From ATZT02 sp046048135 (GTDB lineage: Bacteria > Actinomycetota > Actinomycetes > S36-B12 > UBA5976), in NCBI GenBank assembly GCA_046048135.1, contig JBJOGR010000042.1, forward strand, positions 1-64,000: a stretch of 64,000 nucleotides of DNA. Direction: 5' to 3'. The notes under the pieces are model-generated. The model worked only from the letters and a program-made list of their open reading frames with translations, did no database searches and was not told the origin of the DNA. Positions within the stretch are counted from its first letter, which is position 1; each line of letters begins with the position of its first letter. The position numbers were made by a program, and so were the translations under genes. Shown piece after piece: positions 7,586-15,582 of the stretch.

Positions 7586-7815
7586 AATCAGGGTATTTTC
7601 CCCTAAATACCCCTAATGGTTAATCACTAAAAATTAAGTTAAATGGCGATTGACCCCTAAATCGCCATTTTGCTTAAAAGTTAGAAAACCACATCGTTTG
7701 GCTTCTTTGTTAAAACTTGCGGGGAAGCTTTTTTAATAGGGAAGCCAAACGTCCTTGTTGGTTTTAAAAGTCGTCTTCCTCCGACTTAGTAAAAAAAAGT
7801 TGAGGAGTTTTTAAG
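7586..7815 (+). promoter_or_regulatory. Long structured leader upstream of dnaE2
   Basis: This is most of the only gene-free stretch above 300 bases (7494-7815). It holds four inverted repeats: 7591-7612 (8-bp stem), 7641-7670 (11-bp stem, 8-base loop, followed by TTGCTT), 7695-7751 (perfect 11-bp outer stem CGTTTGGCTTC with a 35-base interior) and 7768-7787 (6-bp stem). TATTTT at 7594-7599 is a possible -10 whose -35 would fall in the LexA core; transcripts from there would carry a leader of about 210 bases. A good ribosome site, TGAGGAG at 7801-7807, follows. Attenuation or another RNA-level control is possible but unproven. Confidence 0.5.
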
Positions 7816-10800
7816 TTGCACTGGAAAAGAAATTTCACCCACTTAAATGTTTCTTCAGCATATTCACTTCGCTATGCCAGCGGGATGCCTGAAAAAATTG
7901 TGGAGCAAGCAAAATTACTTAACTTTTCTAAAATCGCAATAACTGATCAAGATACTTTATCTGGAGCAATAAATTTTGTTAAGCATTGCTTAGTAAATTC
8001 CATAACTCCAATTATTGGTGTTGATTTTAATTTAGGAAAATCAAGAGTTTTAGTTCTTGCTCGCGGGAAAAATGGTTTTAGGGATTTATGCCACTTAGTA
8101 AGTAAAGCTCATGAAAAAGAAAGGGGAAAACCAAAGCTAGATATTTCATATTTATGGGAAAAAATGAAGCAAGGAAATCTAGTAGCAATCTTAGGAGTTA
8201 ACTCAGATATTGGGCAAAATGTAATTCGAAATAGAAACGATTTAGCGCTACATCTTTTAAATAGCTGGTTAGAGCATGTTGATAAACAAGACATAATAAT
8301 TGAAGTAGTTTCTCATTCAAACTTACATAAAGTTATTGATCCAAAGTATTCAATTACTTCTGCTGCAAAAATGACTACTTTTGCAAAAGATAATCAATTA
8401 AGAGCAATTTTAACAAATGCTACAAGATATATAAAAGCAGAAGATGCAATTATTACAGAATTACTTGAATCAATTGAAACCAAGAAGCAAATAAATTTTG
8501 ATCAGGTAAGAAATTTTAGAGGTTCTGCATATTTGAAATCAACTCAAGATATGTATCAAATAGCTTTTAATATTGGAAAATACCTAAGCAGTATTGAAGT
8601 AGGTCAATTACTTTTAAAATTTACTGAAGAATTAGCAAATGAATGTAGTTTAGATCCGGCAAGAGATTTAGGGATTGGAACTATTAATGTTCCAGAAACT
8701 GATTTAGTTTTGAATGAAGTCAATAGCGACTCAGTAAAAGTTTTATATAATAAATGTCAATCAGCATTAATTAATTTAAGTCTTGAAAATAAAAATATAT
8801 ATCAAGATAGATTAAAAGAAGAGTTAGATGTTATAAATGGTTTAAATTTTTCTGGATATTTTTTAACAGTTGCTGAAGTAGTTAATTTAATTAAGGAAAA
8901 ACAAATCAGGGTAGCAGCAAGAGGATCTGGAGCAGGAAGTTTAGTTAATTATTTACTAGGAATTTCTAATTTAGATCCAATTAAATACGGGTTAGTAATG
9001 GAAAGGTTTTTGTCTCCTTTAAGAAGTGCTTTACCTGATATTGATATTGACGTTGAATCTAGTAGACGACTAGAAATTTATGAAGCAATATATAAAAGAT
9101 TTGGTAATGAAAGAGTTGCTTGTATTTCAATGCGTGAAACTTACCGAGTTAGACATGCAATAAGAGATGTAGGAGCAGCACTGGGAATGCCAATTTCTGA
9201 AATTGATGCTTTTGCTAAAGCGTTTCCTCGAGTAAGTGCTAGAAAAGCAAAAAAAGTCCTACAACAACTACCAGAATTAAATACAAGTTCTTTTGCCAAA
9301 TTATTTTCACAAGGAAATTTAGATTTATATCTTGATCTAGTTGAAAAACTTGATGGATTGCCAAGACATTTAGCGATGCATCCTTGCGGAGTTATTTTGT
9401 CTGATAAATCTCTACTTGACAGAACTCCTGTTGAATATAGTGCTTCAGGTTTTATTATGAGTCAGTTTGATAAAGATGATGTTGAATTAATGGGATTCTT
9501 AAAATTAGATGTTTTAGGTATTCGAATGCAGTCAGCAATGGCTTATTCAATTGCAGAGATAAAAAGAGTTGATAATTTAGAGGTTAATCTTGATCAAATA
9601 TCTTTAGAAGATCAAAAAACTTTTCACTTGATTCAATCAACTAAAACTTTAGGTTGCTTTCAAATAGAGTCTCCTGGACAACGAGAATTAATTGGAAAAT
9701 TTGGACCCCAAAGTTTTAATGATCTGATAATTGATATTTCACTTTTTCGTCCAGGACCCATTAAATCTGACATGATTACTCCATTTTTAGAGGTTAGACA
9801 AAAAAGAAAACCCTATCCTTTTTTACATGAAAAAATTGATCCAATTTTAGAAGAAACTAGCGGTGTTGTGGTTTTTCATGAACAAGTTATAAAAATTATT
9901 AGCACCATGACTGGATGCTCTTTAGCTTTGGCAGATGAAAAAAGAAGAAGCATGGGTTTTGAAGAAGGGCAAAATGAAGTTGAAGAATGGTTTATTGAAA
10001 AGTCTAGAAAACTTAAATACTCTAATGACTTAATTAAATACATATGGGAAGTTTTAAAAGCTTTTGCTTCCTTTGGCTTTTGTAAAGCACACTCTGCTGC
10101 TTTTGCTTTTCCTACCTATCAGTCGGCTTGGCTTAAAACACATCATCCAGCAGCATTTTTAGCAGGGGTTTTAACTCATGATCCTGGGATGTATCCAAAA
10201 AGACTTATAGCAAATGATGCTAAAAATTTTGGGATTGAATTACATGGTTTAGATATTAATAAATCAGATTCTTCATACCGAGTTGAAAAAATAGATAAAA
10301 GATATGGCATAAGGCTATCTTTGCTTGATGTTAAATCAATAAGTTTTGAAGAGACAGAAAAAATTATAAAAAATAGACCTTATAAAAGTTTGGCAGACTT
10401 TTGGCAAAGAGCACAAGTTTCTAAAAACGTTACAGAAAATATAATTTTGGCTGGTGGATTTGATTCCTTAATCCCAAGTAATTTAAATAGAAGAGATCTT
10501 TTATTGCAATTATCTGATTTAGAACACAATCTTGGGGTAATCACTAATCAACTAGTTTTGGATATTTCTACTAATGACAAAAATATAGCGTCAGGTTTAC
10601 CTGATTTTACAAAAAATGAAAATATAGTTAATGAATTAAAAGTATTAGGAATAGATGCTAGTAGTCATTTAGTGGAATCTTTTATTCCGTTTTTTAAAGA
10701 TTTCGGAGTGACTGCTTCTAAAATGCTTTTTTCTTTAAATAGTGGCGCAGAAGTTTTTGTAGCAGGAGTAAAAGTAACTACTCAAACACCACCAATAAGA

Positions 10801-11148
10801 AGTGGTAAAAGAGTAATTTTTTTAACACTTGATGACCCCACAGGTCCTAGTGATGCAGCTTTTTTTGAAGATGCCCAAACAAGTTATGCAGCAACAATTT
10901 ATAACTCGTTACTACTTTTAGTTAGAGGTAATTTAAGAAAAACTGGACCAAGAGGAATTTCTATTAAAGCCACAGGATGCTGGGATTTAACACAAATACA
11001 CAGCATGTATCAAAAATATGGAATAGCAGAAGTAAAAAGATTCATTGATTTAAGTTTTAAGCCAAGAAATAACAAGTATCACTATAAATCAGGCGGTGTG
11101 TCTTTAGAAAAAAGAACTTTAAAAGATCAAAAGATAGGAAGAATATAA
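7816..11148 (+). CDS. dnaE2: Error-prone DNA polymerase III alpha subunit (DnaE2/ImuC type)
   Basis: 1110 residues, starting at TTG 8 bases after TGAGGAG. Order: PHP domain, C-family polymerase core with RGSGAGSLV and PDIDID (407-412), helix-hairpin-helix region, then an OB-like segment near the C-terminus. It is shorter than the replicative DnaE encoded at 43606. The PHP metal ligands seen in that DnaE (HVH, TDHG) are replaced here by NVS (residues 11-13) and TDQD, so this PHP domain is probably inactive. Family role: lesion bypass and SOS mutagenesis. The upstream LexA box and downstream dinB (3-base gap) support damage induction. No imuA or imuB gene is adjacent. Confidence 0.87.
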   Translation: MHWKRNFTHLNVSSAYSLRYASGMPEKIVEQAKLLNFSKIAITDQDTLSGAINFVKHCLVNSITPIIGVDFNLGKSRVLVLARGKNGFRDLCHLVSKAHEKERGKPKLDISYLWEKMKQGNLVAILGVNSDIGQNVIRNRNDLALHLLNSWLEHVDKQDIIIEVVSHSNLHKVIDPKYSITSAAKMTTFAKDNQLRAILTNATRYIKAEDAIITELLESIETKKQINFDQVRNFRGSAYLKSTQDMYQIAFNIGKYLSSIEVGQLLLKFTEELANECSLDPARDLGIGTINVPETDLVLNEVNSDSVKVLYNKCQSALINLSLENKNIYQDRLKEELDVINGLNFSGYFLTVAEVVNLIKEKQIRVAARGSGAGSLVNYLLGISNLDPIKYGLVMERFLSPLRSALPDIDIDVESSRRLEIYEAIYKRFGNERVACISMRETYRVRHAIRDVGAALGMPISEIDAFAKAFPRVSARKAKKVLQQLPELNTSSFAKLFSQGNLDLYLDLVEKLDGLPRHLAMHPCGVILSDKSLLDRTPVEYSASGFIMSQFDKDDVELMGFLKLDVLGIRMQSAMAYSIAEIKRVDNLEVNLDQISLEDQKTFHLIQSTKTLGCFQIESPGQRELIGKFGPQSFNDLIIDISLFRPGPIKSDMITPFLEVRQKRKPYPFLHEKIDPILEETSGVVVFHEQVIKIISTMTGCSLALADEKRRSMGFEEGQNEVEEWFIEKSRKLKYSNDLIKYIWEVLKAFASFGFCKAHSAAFAFPTYQSAWLKTHHPAAFLAGVLTHDPGMYPKRLIANDAKNFGIELHGLDINKSDSSYRVEKIDKRYGIRLSLLDVKSISFEETEKIIKNRPYKSLADFWQRAQVSKNVTENIILAGGFDSLIPSNLNRRDLLLQLSDLEHNLGVITNQLVLDISTNDKNIASGLPDFTKNENIVNELKVLGIDASSHLVESFIPFFKDFGVTASKMLFSLNSGAEVFVAGVKVTTQTPPIRSGKRVIFLTLDDPTGPSDAAFFEDAQTSYAATIYNSLLLLVRGNLRKTGPRGISIKATGCWDLTQIHSMYQKYGIAEVKRFIDLSFKPRNNKYHYKSGGVSLEKRTLKDQKIGRI

Positions 11149-11151
11149 AAC

Positions 11152-12366
11152 ATGACACATCGTCAAGTTTTGAAACTTCCACATATTGAATTATCAGGCG
11201 ATGATTCAGAGTCAAATATTTTGCATGTCGATATGGATGCATTTTTTGCTTCAGTAGAACTTCGAGATAGACCTGAATTAAAAGGACTTCCAGTAGTGGT
11301 TGGCCATTCTGGTGGAAGAGGAGTTGTAACTTCAGCAACTTATGAAGCAAGAAAATTTGGAATACATGCAGCAATGTCAATGACAGAAGCTATAAGAAGA
11401 TGTCCAAAAGCTGTATTTATTGAACCAAATCATGAAAAATATTCTGAAGTTTCTGAAAAATTACAGGAGATTTATTTATCTTTTACTCCATTAGTAGAAC
11501 CCTTAAGCGTCGATGAGGCATTTTTAGATGTTTCAGGATCTAGAAAATTATTAGGAACACCAATTGAAATAGGTAAAAAGTTAAGAGAAAAAGTTTTTCA
11601 AGAAGAAAATATCACTTGTTCAGTAGGAATTGCTCCCACTAAATTTATTGCCAAACTTGCCTCCACTAGAGCAAAACCAGATGGCTTAATAGTGGTAAGT
11701 CCCAAAGAAGTAATTGATTTTCTTCATCCACTTCCAGTTGGAGCATTGTGGGGTGTGGGTGGAAAAACTGAGGAAGTTTTAAAACGATTAGGACTCTTCA
11801 AGGTTTCAGATATTGCAAATCTTCCCTTAAAAACTTTAAAAAGAGCGTTAGGTGATGGGATTGCTGAACATTTATATGAATTGTCTTGGGGCAAAGATGA
11901 GCGAAGTGTTGAAGTAAATGAACCAGAAAAAAGTGTGGGAAATGAAGAGACTTTCTCTAAAGATTTAGATCAAGCAGAAGATATTCTCCGTGAAGTATTA
12001 CGACTTAGTGAAAAAGTAGCTGCTCGACTAAGGCAAGCAGGTTTAATGGGTCGAACTATAACGCTGAAGGTGAGATTTTCTAATTTTTCAACGATAACTA
12101 GATCAAAGACTTTGCTAGACCCCACAGATGTTGCAAAAGAAATATATGAAGTGGCTAAATCACTTTTTGAAGGGTTAAAACTTGATCAAGTAAGGGTAAG
12201 ACTAGTCGGGGTAAGAGTAGAGAAATTGATAGAAGAGGAGCAAGCCAATCGACAACTCTTGCTTGGAGAAAGTGAAAAAGGCTGGAGAGAAATCGACAAA
12301 GCAAGCGATAAGGCAAATGCCCGATTTGGGGAAGAAGCCATAAAACCTGCTCGCTTAATTGAGTAG
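11152..12366 (+). CDS. dinB: DNA polymerase IV (Y family)
   Basis: 404 residues. This is a translesion polymerase that extends past damaged bases. The catalytic acidic residues D27 and D29 (HVDMDAFF) and D121-E122 (LSVDEAF) are present, with the finger, thumb (helix-hairpin-helix at GVGGKTEEVLKRLG) and little-finger domains following. Near the C-terminus, RQLLLG may serve as the sliding-clamp contact, as in other actinobacterial Pol IV proteins. The N-terminus has about 20 extra residues before the core. Three bases after dnaE2, so coexpressed and probably SOS-induced. Confidence 0.94.
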   Translation: MTHRQVLKLPHIELSGDDSESNILHVDMDAFFASVELRDRPELKGLPVVVGHSGGRGVVTSATYEARKFGIHAAMSMTEAIRRCPKAVFIEPNHEKYSEVSEKLQEIYLSFTPLVEPLSVDEAFLDVSGSRKLLGTPIEIGKKLREKVFQEENITCSVGIAPTKFIAKLASTRAKPDGLIVVSPKEVIDFLHPLPVGALWGVGGKTEEVLKRLGLFKVSDIANLPLKTLKRALGDGIAEHLYELSWGKDERSVEVNEPEKSVGNEETFSKDLDQAEDILREVLRLSEKVAARLRQAGLMGRTITLKVRFSNFSTITRSKTLLDPTDVAKEIYEVAKSLFEGLKLDQVRVRLVGVRVEKLIEEEQANRQLLLGESEKGWREIDKASDKANARFGEEAIKPARLIE

Positions 12367-12474
12367 AAATAGCCACAAAGACGCCTTCAGGTCCTGAATA
12401 TTGCACTTGAGCACAAAAGTCGTATTCTTAAATTAGGAAGTACTTCAAAGACGGGGAAGTGGTGATCTTTAACA

Positions 12475-12858
12475 ATGGCCTTATCTGACCGTGAGCAAAA
12501 GCTGCTTGAACAAATGGAAAAAGCTCTTTATGCAGAAGATCCAAAATTTGCTTCAACCCTAAGACGCTCGGGCTTAACGATTGCTCCTGGAGAACGTCGC
12601 CATGTGATTATGGGACTTCTTGCTTTACTTGCAGGAATTGCATTGGTTTTTTCCGCGGTTGTGACAAAAATAGTTTTTATTGGAATTCCAGGATTCTTAT
12701 TGGTGCTTACTGGGCTGGTATTTATTGCTCGCGGCTTACAAGAGCCAGTATCAGCTGTTACTCCAACACCAAAGAAAGTAAAAAATAGAGCAAAAAATTC
12801 TAATTTTATGTCTAAATTAGAAGAACGTTGGCAACAACGAAGAGACGGCGGAATTTAA
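12475..12858 (+). CDS. DUF3040 family membrane protein
   Basis: 127 residues. The N-terminus MALSDREQKLLEQMEKALYA, ending near DPKFASTLRR, is the hallmark of the actinobacterial DUF3040 family. Two hydrophobic segments (about 42-62 and 65-85) follow, then a basic tail. The family has no established function, but its genes are often found near mraZ and the cell wall cluster, as here. TGATCT lies six bases before the ATG, a weak match to the leaderless pattern. Its stop overlaps that of the convergent small gene by four bases (TTAA). Confidence 0.8.
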   Translation: MALSDREQKLLEQMEKALYAEDPKFASTLRRSGLTIAPGERRHVIMGLLALLAGIALVFSAVVTKIVFIGIPGFLLVLTGLVFIARGLQEPVSAVTPTPKKVKNRAKNSNFMSKLEERWQQRRDGGI

Positions 12859-13052
12859 TTCTTTTTTAGTAAAGAAACTACTAAAAAAATAATCCCTATT
12901 ATAAAACTTGTGTATGCAAGTGGAATTAAATAAAAAGGTTCTTCTAATACTCCATTTGAATTAACTTTTGAACCAATTAGATTAAATAAAATCATTAAAG
13001 TTATTGTTAAACCAATGAAAATATAAGCAAGAATTCTGCTAATTTTTTTCAT
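12855..13052 (-). CDS. Small two-span membrane protein, unknown
   Basis: 65 residues: a basic start (MKKISR), a hydrophobic segment at about 8-28, a short polar loop, a second hydrophobic segment at about 40-61, and the end LLKKN. Not recognised as a known family. It starts 5 bases after the stop of the phosphatidyltransferase gene on the same strand, suggesting cotranscription, and its end overlaps the DUF3040 gene tail to tail. A real small gene is likely from position and composition, but this is not certain. Confidence 0.55.
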   Translation of the reverse strand: MKKISRILAYIFIGLTITLMILFNLIGSKVNSNGVLEEPFYLIPLAYTSFIIGIIFLVVSLLKKN

Positions 13053-13057
13053 TTGAA

Positions 13058-13819
13058 TTACTTTCTAGAATTTACTTTTTTCTTTGATTTTAAAGGCTTT
13101 TCAACCACTATCCAGGTTTTCCAAATAGCAAGAAGAGAAACATAGACAGGTAAGGCCAACAAAATGAATTTAGTTAATAGTGTTGGATCTTGTGTTGGAT
13201 AAGTGTAATTCCAAGATAAAACCGCAATGCCAATTAGATAAATAATTGAAAGAGTTAATGAAATAGGTCTTAATATTTTTACTCTTACTGGATGAGGAAA
13301 CTTAATATTTGTTAGTTGTAGCGCACATAAAATTATAGAAATTAGCATAACTTGAATTGGTGGAGTTTTTAATAATAAAAATGTGACAACTACTAAATTC
13401 CACATGCAAGGAAATCCAACAAACCATGAATCATCTGTTTTATTATCATTTCTTGCCCACCAAATTGCACAAGACAAAAGTATTAATCCTGCAACAAAAG
13501 TTTCATATTGTTGGGGAACCATATTTAGATGCATTAAAAATGCAACCGGGACTACAACGTAAGTAAAATAATCAACTATTTGATCAAGAACTTCACCACT
13601 TAGCCAAGGAGCATGAATTACAACATCTAATTTTCTGGCAATTGGGCCATCAATACCATCTAAAACTTGACAAACTAACAGCCAAATTAATGCTTCTCTA
13701 ATTTTGTTATCGATTACAGCTTGTAACGCAAGCATTCCAAAAACAGCACCACTGGCTGTAAAAACATGAAGCGCATACCCAGCATTTCTTTGGGCAATTT
13801 TGTTGGATCTTGTGGCCAT
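13058..13819 (-). CDS. pcs: CDP-alcohol phosphatidyltransferase, phosphatidylcholine synthase-like
   Basis: 253 residues with about eight hydrophobic segments. The CDP-alcohol motif reads D57-G58-x2-A61-R62-x12-G75-x3-D79-x3-D83. The 12-residue spacing and the following DYFTYVVVP segment are those of bacterial phosphatidylcholine synthases, which join CDP-diacylglycerol to choline in the membrane; most other members have 8 residues there. If correct, the organism would need external choline. Another CDP-alcohol substrate cannot be excluded. The start at 13819 is supported by a -10 element six bases upstream. Confidence 0.72.
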   Translation of the reverse strand: MATRSNKIAQRNAGYALHVFTASGAVFGMLALQAVIDNKIREALIWLLVCQVLDGIDGPIARKLDVVIHAPWLSGEVLDQIVDYFTYVVVPVAFLMHLNMVPQQYETFVAGLILLSCAIWWARNDNKTDDSWFVGFPCMWNLVVVTFLLLKTPPIQVMLISIILCALQLTNIKFPHPVRVKILRPISLTLSIIYLIGIAVLSWNYTYPTQDPTLLTKFILLALPVYVSLLAIWKTWIVVEKPLKSKKKVNSRK

Positions 13820-13831
13820 CGCTTAATACTA
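13820..13831 (-). promoter_or_regulatory. Probable leaderless promoter -10 for the pcs-like gene
   Basis: On the - strand TAGTAT (13831-13826) precedes the ATG at 13819 by six bases, with no ribosome site. No good -35 was seen. Confidence 0.5.
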
Positions 13832-13875
13832 GGCGCGAAGCACTGATTAATTTTTCGGCAGCAGGCCTAAAAACA

Positions 13876-13979
13876 GTGGGGAAAAAGTGGAGGAAATTTC
13901 CAGAAATATGGGGGTTAGGGGTTGATTTTGGAGGAAAAGGGAGTATTGTGGTCAAAACAGCCTGTGGAGGGTTGTGGTC
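13876..13979 (+). promoter_or_regulatory. mraZ promoter region with GTGG repeats (candidate MraZ boxes)
   Basis: GTGG-type hexamers occur at 13876 and 13887 (11 apart), at 13948, and at 13964 and 13974 (10 apart). TTGTGGTCA is repeated exactly at 13946-13954 and 13972-13980. MraZ is known to bind short, helically phased TGGG/GTGG-type direct repeats ahead of its own gene, so these are plausible autoregulatory sites. A possible promoter, TTGATT (13922-13927), 16 bases, TATTGT (13944-13949), overlaps them. Confidence 0.45.
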
Positions 13980-14030
13980 ACTCAGCTTGGGACGAGGTTG
14001 AGGGCAGGGGAAAGACCAAGGGGAGTCCCA

Positions 14031-14462
14031 ATGTTTTTAGGTACGCACGAGCCACGTCTAGATGACAAGGGCCGTTTGGTGCTACCGGCAAAGTTTCGTG
14101 ATGGATTTTCAAACGATGTGGTTTTAACAAAAGGTCAAGATTTATCAATAGTCATGTGGCCTTTAAGTGAATTCCAGCTTTACGCCCAAAAAATTAGAGA
14201 AGCATCTAGAAATGATGCTCGGGTTAGAAGTTATTTAAGAGTTTTCTTTTCAAGTGCATTTGATGAACAAATAGATAAACAAGGTCGCATAACCTTACCT
14301 GCCACTTTAAGAGATTATGCCCAATTAGATCGTGACGTAATTGTGGTTGGAGCAGATACGACAGTTGAAATTTGGGATCCAAAACTTTGGAATTCATATC
14401 TTTCAGAAGCAGAACCAAAATTTGCTTCAACTCAAGAAGAGGTGGTGCCGGGAATTTTCTAG
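14031..14462 (+). CDS. mraZ: Division/cell wall cluster regulator MraZ
   Basis: 143 residues from the ATG at 14031, which has GGGGAG 5 bases upstream; an upstream in-frame ATG at 13974 would add 19 non-conserved residues. Two SpoVT/AbrB-type DNA-binding repeats are evident, around DDKGRLVLPAKFRD near residue 11 and DKQGRITLPATLRD near residue 85. MraZ forms ring-shaped oligomers and represses the dcw cluster. It is the first gene of that cluster here, followed by a 160-base structured gap before rsmH. Confidence 0.93.
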   Translation: MFLGTHEPRLDDKGRLVLPAKFRDGFSNDVVLTKGQDLSIVMWPLSEFQLYAQKIREASRNDARVRSYLRVFFSSAFDEQIDKQGRITLPATLRDYAQLDRDVIVVGADTTVEIWDPKLWNSYLSEAEPKFASTQEEVVPGIF

Positions 14463-14622
14463 AAGCTAAACGGTTAAACGATTTTTCGTTTGGCTTGAGG
14501 CCTCTCTCTGCAAATAGTGTCCACCGACTTTCTTCCCCGAAGCCGGAAGCAATGTTTGCAGAGAGGGACCTCGGTTAAACGGAAAGAAAAACCGAAAAAG
14601 AAATTGGGGAAGGGGAATTTAA
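14463..14622 (+). ncRNA. Structured 5' leader of rsmH (candidate mraW RNA motif)
   Basis: The gap between mraZ and rsmH contains 18-base arms at 14497-14514 and 14555-14572 that pair with one C-A mismatch and one U-G wobble. A 40-base interior includes the small hairpin CTTCCCCGAAG. CGGTTAAACG is repeated exactly at 14471-14480 and 14572-14581, flanking the structure. Actinobacteria are known to carry a conserved cis-acting mraW RNA in this exact position; membership is inferred from location and a strong stem, not from a covariance match. It would act on rsmH and the downstream cluster. Confidence 0.5.
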
Positions 14623-15582
14623 GTGACTGAAAAGTCCTTAGTTGAACAACATATTCCAGTAATGCTGGATCGTGTTGTTGAATTACTAACTCCTTGTCTT
14701 TCTATTTCTAATCCCATATTTGTTGATGCGACTTTAGGTTTAGCAGGACATACAGAAGCTTTACTAAATAAATTTTCAAATTTAAAAGTAATAGGGTTTG
14801 ACAGAGATCCGATTGCTTTGAATAGAGCTAAATCAAGACTAGAGAAATATCAGAATCGTATTGATTTTATTAATGAAACGTTTGATTCCATTGAAAAAAA
14901 TCTCAAAGAATTAAAAGTTAATGCAATTTTATTTGATTTAGGGGTTTCTTCAATTCAACTTGATGAATCCTCAAGAGGTTTTTCATATGCCCAAAATACA
15001 AATCTTGATATGCGCATGAATCAAAATCAAGAATTAACAGCAGAGTACATAATAAACAATTATGATGCCAAAGCATTGACTAAAATTATTTTTGAATTTG
15101 GTGAAGAAAAATTTGCATCTAGAATCGCAAATACAATAATTAAGCAAAGACAAAACAAAAAGATAGAAACAACTTTTGAACTTGTTGAAATAATTAAATC
15201 TTGTATTCCAGCCCCTGCCAGAAGAACGGGTGGCAATCCAGCCAAGAGAACTTTTCAAGCTTTAAGAATTGCAGTAAATAACGAATTAGAAATTCTTGAA
15301 AATGCGATTCCTCAAGCACTTAATTCATTAGCTAAAGATGGACGTCTAGTTGTTCTTTCTTATCAATCTTTGGAAGATCGAATTGTAAAAAATATATTTA
15401 AAGAAAACACTGCAACAACTGATTTACTGCCAGGATTGCCAATTCCTTTGAAAAGTAAAGAAAAAGATTTTATTTTATTAAATAAAAAAGCTGAAAATGC
15501 ATCAGTTGAAGAAATTAAGAATAATCCAAGGGCTACTTCAGTAAAACTTAGAGCAATTCAAAGAGTAGGAGTTGCCGCATGA
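14623..15582 (+). CDS. rsmH: 16S rRNA (cytosine-1402-N4)-methyltransferase
   Basis: 319 residues, GTG start. It transfers a methyl group from S-adenosylmethionine to C1402 of 16S rRNA. Visible family marks: HIPVMLDRVVELL at the start, the SAM loop FVDATLGLAGH (about 33-43), FDLGVSSIQLDESSRGFSY, NPAKRTFQALRIAVN, and a C-terminal RATSVKLRA. Its stop overlaps ftsL by four bases. It stands directly after the structured RNA leader. Confidence 0.96.
   Translation: MTEKSLVEQHIPVMLDRVVELLTPCLSISNPIFVDATLGLAGHTEALLNKFSNLKVIGFDRDPIALNRAKSRLEKYQNRIDFINETFDSIEKNLKELKVNAILFDLGVSSIQLDESSRGFSYAQNTNLDMRMNQNQELTAEYIINNYDAKALTKIIFEFGEEKFASRIANTIIKQRQNKKIETTFELVEIIKSCIPAPARRTGGNPAKRTFQALRIAVNNELEILENAIPQALNSLAKDGRLVVLSYQSLEDRIVKNIFKENTATTDLLPGLPIPLKSKEKDFILLNKKAENASVEEIKNNPRATSVKLRAIQRVGVAA

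Noticed and set aside
7641..7670. Intrinsic terminator for a small RNA upstream of dnaE2
   Set aside because: The stem is good but the following tract is TTTTGCTT, too short and broken to call a terminator with confidence; kept only as part of the leader.
11057..11380. 107-codon frame on the - strand over dnaE2 and dinB
   Set aside because: Antisense to two well-defined polymerase genes; composition is that of a shadow frame.
13810..14001. 63-codon open frame upstream of mraZ
   Set aside because: It covers the mraZ promoter and GTGG repeats, has no recognisable product, and starts inside the pcs-like gene end region.
14372..14578. 68-codon frame across the mraZ end and the rsmH leader
   Set aside because: Overlaps mraZ out of frame and the RNA stem; no start signal.
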